DNA from: JBBQLG01 sp964251665
Lineage (GTDB): Bacteria; Bacteroidota; Bacteroidia; Cytophagales; Spirosomataceae
Length of the DNA: 64,000 nt
Assembly (NCBI GenBank): GCA_964251665.1
Contig: CAXUKO010000026.1
Location: 10,591-74,590 of the forward strand
Direction: 5' to 3'
Below, piece by piece: positions 61,210 through 64,000 of this stretch. The notes beneath the pieces were generated by a model that ran no database searches, had not been told where the DNA came from, and saw nothing but the letters and a program-made list of their open reading frames with translations. Position 1 is the stretch's first letter. Every line of letters begins with the position of its first letter. Position numbers and translations under genes: made by a program.

Positions 61210-62704
61210 CCACACAGCCGTAGCCAATCATCATGAGCTGACCGTCAATCAGCGTTACACCGGCTGTATTCCCCCAACGAATGGTCTGATAAGTCTGTAG
61301 CGGAACCGGCAGCATGACCTGCACTGGTTTAGCCGTCAGATTTTGCACGACCAAAACCGCCTGCCCGCCGGATGATCGACGAATGAAGGCAATTACGCCC
61401 TGCTGCCGGATGCCCGTCTGCTCTGTCCGGCTGAGGTTATCGTTCAGTACCGGATGGCTGTTCCGAAAGTGAATCAGGCGTTTGTAGTGCGAATAGAGTG
61501 AGGTGGGGTCCGCCTGCTGCTGAGCCAGGGGCGTCACCGTGCGGCTCGTGGAATAACGTGCCTGCCGCCAGCGGGCACGAATCGGATCTTTCCTGCCTGC
61601 ATCCCACAAAAAGGGTTCCCGAATGGATTCGTCCGGTTTCCGACCCAGCATCCCGATTTCTTCGCCATAGTAGAGGTAGGGGTTGCCGGGTAGCGTGAGC
61701 AGCAGATTAGCGGCTACTTTCAGGTGGTTCAGATTGCCGCGTAACTGACTCCCGACCCGCTCCTGATCGTGATTTGAGAGCATGATGGCGTTGATAAACT
61801 GCGGATTCACCCGGTTAAAAACCGTTTCGTTGTAAGTCAGGTACTCAATCAGGTCTTCGGTATCGTCTTCATTGCGGATTATTTCATAAAGAGACAGACA
61901 GAGGTCAAAATCGAAGTTAGCCTTCAACCCTCGGAAATAAGGAGCAACGCGTTCAGGGCGGGTCCAGACCTCACCAACCGTATAGGCACCCGGTTTGGCT
62001 TCATCCATAACGCGGCCAAATTCTTCCCAGAATGCGTGGTTTTTCGGCTCCTCCCAATCGGGGTAAATATGGCGGGCGGCATCCAGCCGGAAGCCATCTA
62101 CACCAATGTTTGTAAGCCAGAACCGGCCCGCAGCGTAGATAGCCTCACGGACGGGCGGATGATCGAAGTTAAGATCTGGCATGCCGCTCCAGAACAGGGC
62201 ATAGTATTTTTCGTCAGACGCAGTCCCTTTAACCGCATGCCAGGGGTTCCGTTCCTGCGAATCAGCAGTAATCTCGCGGGTGGCGATATTGAGTTTTTTG
62301 ATGGCCTTTGGCGACATCCAGACGTACCAGTCGCGGTAAGGATTATCCGGCCCTTTCGCCGATTCAATAAACCACGGATGCCGGGTGCTGGTGTGATTGA
62401 TCACAAAATCGAGTAGTACCGTCATGCCCCGGCTATGGGCTTCCTGCACGAAGCGTCGGTAGTCGTCCAGCGTACCATATTCAGGATCAATGCTGTAATA
62501 ATCCGTAACGTCGTATTTATGATAGGAGAGTGAAGCATGAACGGGCATCAGCCAGATACAGGCGATGCCGAGATCACGCAGGTAATCCAGTTTGGCAATA
62601 ACACCGTTCAGGTCGCCAATGCCATCTCCATTGGTGTCAGCGAAGGCGCGGACAAACAGTTCATAATGAACACCAGTATGGCCAGTGCGTATCGTATTGG
62701 GCAT
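61199..62704 (-). CDS. Alpha-amylase family glycoside hydrolase (GH13)
   Basis: A 501-aa TIM-barrel enzyme with all GH13 catalytic motifs: DFVINHTS (region I), GFRLDAARH with nucleophile Asp208, GEVWTRPE with acid Glu245, and LSNHDQERV with Asp313. The N-terminal YELFVRAFADTNGDGIGDLN is like trehalose synthase, oligo-1,6-glucosidase and cytoplasmic alpha-amylases. A C-terminal beta-sandwich (~410-500) follows. There is no signal peptide, so it acts on intracellular glucans or imported oligosaccharides. Exact specificity is open. Confidence 0.92.
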   Translation of the reverse strand: MPNTIRTGHTGVHYELFVRAFADTNGDGIGDLNGVIAKLDYLRDLGIACIWLMPVHASLSYHKYDVTDYYSIDPEYGTLDDYRRFVQEAHSRGMTVLLDFVINHTSTRHPWFIESAKGPDNPYRDWYVWMSPKAIKKLNIATREITADSQERNPWHAVKGTASDEKYYALFWSGMPDLNFDHPPVREAIYAAGRFWLTNIGVDGFRLDAARHIYPDWEEPKNHAFWEEFGRVMDEAKPGAYTVGEVWTRPERVAPYFRGLKANFDFDLCLSLYEIIRNEDDTEDLIEYLTYNETVFNRVNPQFINAIMLSNHDQERVGSQLRGNLNHLKVAANLLLTLPGNPYLYYGEEIGMLGRKPDESIREPFLWDAGRKDPIRARWRQARYSTSRTVTPLAQQQADPTSLYSHYKRLIHFRNSHPVLNDNLSRTEQTGIRQQGVIAFIRRSSGGQAVLVVQNLTAKPVQVMLPVPLQTYQTIRWGNTAGVTLIDGQLMMIGYGCVVVE

Positions 62705-62736
62705 TGTTAGCAGGGGAGGGGCGTTACAAAAAATAA

Positions 62737-62763
62737 CCTGTAAGGCACGAAATGCCTTACAGG
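62737..62763. repeat. Small hairpin upstream of the GH13 gene
   Basis: CCTGTAAGGCA (62737-62747) and TGCCTTACAGG (62753-62763), 11-bp perfect arms with a five-base loop, between the GH13 start and the cold shock terminator. It may be a second terminator for the cold shock transcript or another small palindromic element. Confidence 0.6.
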
Positions 62764-62776
62764 TTTGCCATAAAAC

Positions 62777-62805
62777 GAAAAAAACACGCCGTGAAGCGTG
62801 TTTTT
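62777..62805 (-). terminator. Intrinsic terminator of the cold shock gene
   Basis: AAAAACACGC and GCGTGTTTTT with a CGTGAA loop; on the minus strand the stem is followed by further T's. It lies 25 bp past the cold shock stop. Confidence 0.85.
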
Positions 62806-62829
62806 ACCGATAAGCTCTTCGTATTCAGA

Positions 62830-63021
62830 CTAAACTAGCTCCACGTTTACCGCGTTCAAGCCTTTTTTGCCACGTTCTACTTCGAACTTAACCTTGTCGT
62901 TCTCGCGGATCTGGTCAATAAGGCCCGACGCATGAACGAAGATGTCGTCACCGCCATCTTCGGGTTTAATGAAACCGAATCCTTTCGATTCATTAAAAAA
63001 CTTTACTGTTCCTGTTTGCAT
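62830..63021 (-). CDS. Cold shock domain protein
   Basis: A 63-aa CspA-like RNA/DNA-binding OB-fold protein. RNP1 KGFGFIKPE and RNP2 DIFVHASG are intact; start MQTGTVKFFNESKGFGFI. It acts as an RNA chaperone in the cytoplasm. The 5' leader (63022-63120) is strikingly AT-rich, as is usual for cold-shock mRNAs. A cold-responsive leader structure is possible but not shown. Confidence 0.96.
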   Translation of the reverse strand: MQTGTVKFFNESKGFGFIKPEDGGDDIFVHASGLIDQIRENDKVKFEVERGKKGLNAVNVELV

Positions 63022-63134
63022 TGTATTTTTTAAAATAACCTCTGCAAGGTAACAGCTTTAGAGCAAATAACACCACACTATTTTATAAAATTTTTTATGC
63101 GGTCTTTTTTTATATGTTTTCAGTCGCTTACTAC

Positions 63135-63170
63135 CAAAAAAGGGCCAGCAGATAGCTACTGACCCTTTTT
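63135..63170 (-). terminator. Terminator of the secreted-protein gene
   Basis: AAAAAAGGGCCAGCAG and CTACTGACCCTTTTT pair with two G-T wobbles around ATAG. On the minus strand the stem is followed by T's, 19 bp after the stop at 63189. Confidence 0.75.
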
Positions 63171-63188
63171 GCCAAATCCGTTGCGGAT

Positions 63189-64000
63189 TTATTTCTTCAA
63201 CACTTTAACGGTTTGTGTTTGTTGACCTGCAGTAGCTCGCAGTAATAGAAGCCCTGTTGCTTGTCGATAGACGTCAAAGCGGTGCTTTTCGACGGGATTG
63301 GCCCGGTCGATCAGCCGATCTTCCAATACATTGCCGTTCGTGTTAATCAACTGGAGTAACAGCGGTTGTCCTTCAGCCCCCGTGACCTCGACCTCCAGGG
63401 TTTCCCTGACGGGGTTACCCAGCACCCGCAGCTGCAGGGGCGCTACCGGATCGGCGGCCAGTCGCGTGGGTACGGGCCGGGTAGTGCAGGCCTGGCGGAA
63501 GTTCCACACGAAGTACACCGAACGAGTAGCCTGGTCGGCGATAGGCAGCGTACTCTGGTTCTGATCAAAGGGGAAGCTGTAGGTCTGGCCTAACTGACCG
63601 GTGATGGTTACCCCATTGATGAACAAATCGGGCAGGGCCGGAGTGAAGGTGCCGTTGCTGTAGCCCACCACAAAGTCCACACTGCTCAGGGCACCGTTGG
63701 TGCTGAAGCAGTTGAAGGAGGTAATGGTCAGCGTCGCCGGACCGGTTGGTTGAGTAGCCGAAGCACTCACGGTGATGGTGAACTGCCCACTGCTCATCCC
63801 TGCTGCGTTAGAGGCTGAGACGGTCACCGTTGATACCCCGCTCAGGCTGGGCGTACCCGAGATAACCCGGCTGGTGGCATCGAAGAGCAGACCCGCTGGC
63901 AGGCCACTGGCGGTGTAGGCGATGGGGGTGGTACCACTAAAGGCGGGCACCATGTAGCTAAACGGCGTGCCTACGGTAGCGGTCTGGTTAGCCAGCACTG
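63189..64000 (-). CDS. Secreted protein with Ig-like domain and type IX sorting tail, 5' end cut by window edge
   Basis: The frame is open to the right edge; the GTG at 63998 is internal, so at least the N-terminus is missing. The visible ~270 aa begin with a putative-Ig (He_PIG-type) domain (LANQTATVGTPFSYMVPAFS, ASGLPAGLLFDATSRVISGT). A second beta domain follows (TLTITSFNCFSTNGALSSVD). The last ~80 residues are a type IX secretion C-terminal sorting domain (LRVLGNPVRETLEVEVTG ... QTQTVKVLKK). It should be exported by the T9SS and attached to the cell surface or released. Function of the missing front part is unknown. Confidence 0.88.
   Translation of the reverse strand, partial: VLANQTATVGTPFSYMVPAFSGTTPIAYTASGLPAGLLFDATSRVISGTPSLSGVSTVTVSASNAAGMSSGQFTITVSASATQPTGPATLTITSFNCFSTNGALSSVDFVVGYSNGTFTPALPDLFINGVTITGQLGQTYSFPFDQNQSTLPIADQATRSVYFVWNFRQACTTRPVPTRLAADPVAPLQLRVLGNPVRETLEVEVTGAEGQPLLLQLINTNGNVLEDRLIDRANPVEKHRFDVYRQATGLLLLRATAGQQTQTVKVLKK

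Overview
The window looks like the chromosome of a Bacteroidota bacterium of the order Cytophagales, most like Spirosoma or a close relative. Supporting signs are: a G+C content near 50-55% in most genes; a TonB-receptor-like outer-membrane barrel with carboxypeptidase-regulatory domains; a secreted protein ending in a type IX secretion sorting tail; long Bacteroidota-type NusB and LeuRS; and several promoters of the Bacteroidota form TTG-N19/20-TAnnTTTG. The genus is an inference; there is no rRNA or tRNA gene in the window to confirm it.

Layout. 1-6.7 kb: a truncated AraC regulator, an LD-carboxypeptidase, a Kir-type potassium channel, then a small envelope-glycan group (GT2 glycosyltransferase, NodB deacetylase, GT87-like membrane transferase) and a convergent DUF721 gene. 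6.8-9.7 kb: a SAM riboswitch followed by metY and metX. 9.7-11.9 kb: an exported MTA/SAH nucleosidase downstream of a frameshifted purine permease. 11.9-14.2 kb: an accessory patch with a decayed higBA toxin-antitoxin locus and a strongly AT-rich island carrying a HEPN-type protein and a small unknown gene. 14.2-28.9 kb: housekeeping genes (nagB, a desaturase, pyrG, yidC, a TPR/periplasmic-binding protein, hemL, GT2, hisS, an acyltransferase). 28.9-39.5 kb: a minus-strand sulfate assimilation cluster in transcription order: TauE-type permease, metZ, exported Gfo/Idh oxidoreductase, cysH, cysD, cysN, a Uma2-type nuclease, a sulfite/nitrite reductase with a C-terminal HEPN-like extension, and cobA for siroheme. 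Together with metX/metY it accounts for sulfate to APS to sulfite to sulfide to homocysteine. 39.8-46.6 kb: leuS with an AT-rich insertion, a toxin-antitoxin-like small pair, two lipoproteins, a frameshifted DJ-1/PfpI gene and a DNA glycosylase. 47.1-57 kb: the outer-membrane barrel protein, a VOC protein, an amidase and the run nusB-ytxH-DUF1573-yajC-ybbR-coaE. 57.2-64 kb: an MsbA-like ABC exporter, DUF2141, DinB, pyrB, a GH13 amylase, a cold shock protein and a truncated type IX secreted protein.

The most unusual feature is the density of long inverted repeats between genes. At least fifteen gene boundaries carry hairpins with arms of 12-49 bp. They fall into several sequence families, most present two or more times in this window. 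One family is built from 4/8-bp periodic units and sits mainly inside the sulfur cluster. Several of these elements overlap the 5' ends of the longest open frames, so shorter starts were chosen there. The second notable feature is an AT-rich segment of about 400 bp inside the catalytic region of leuS.
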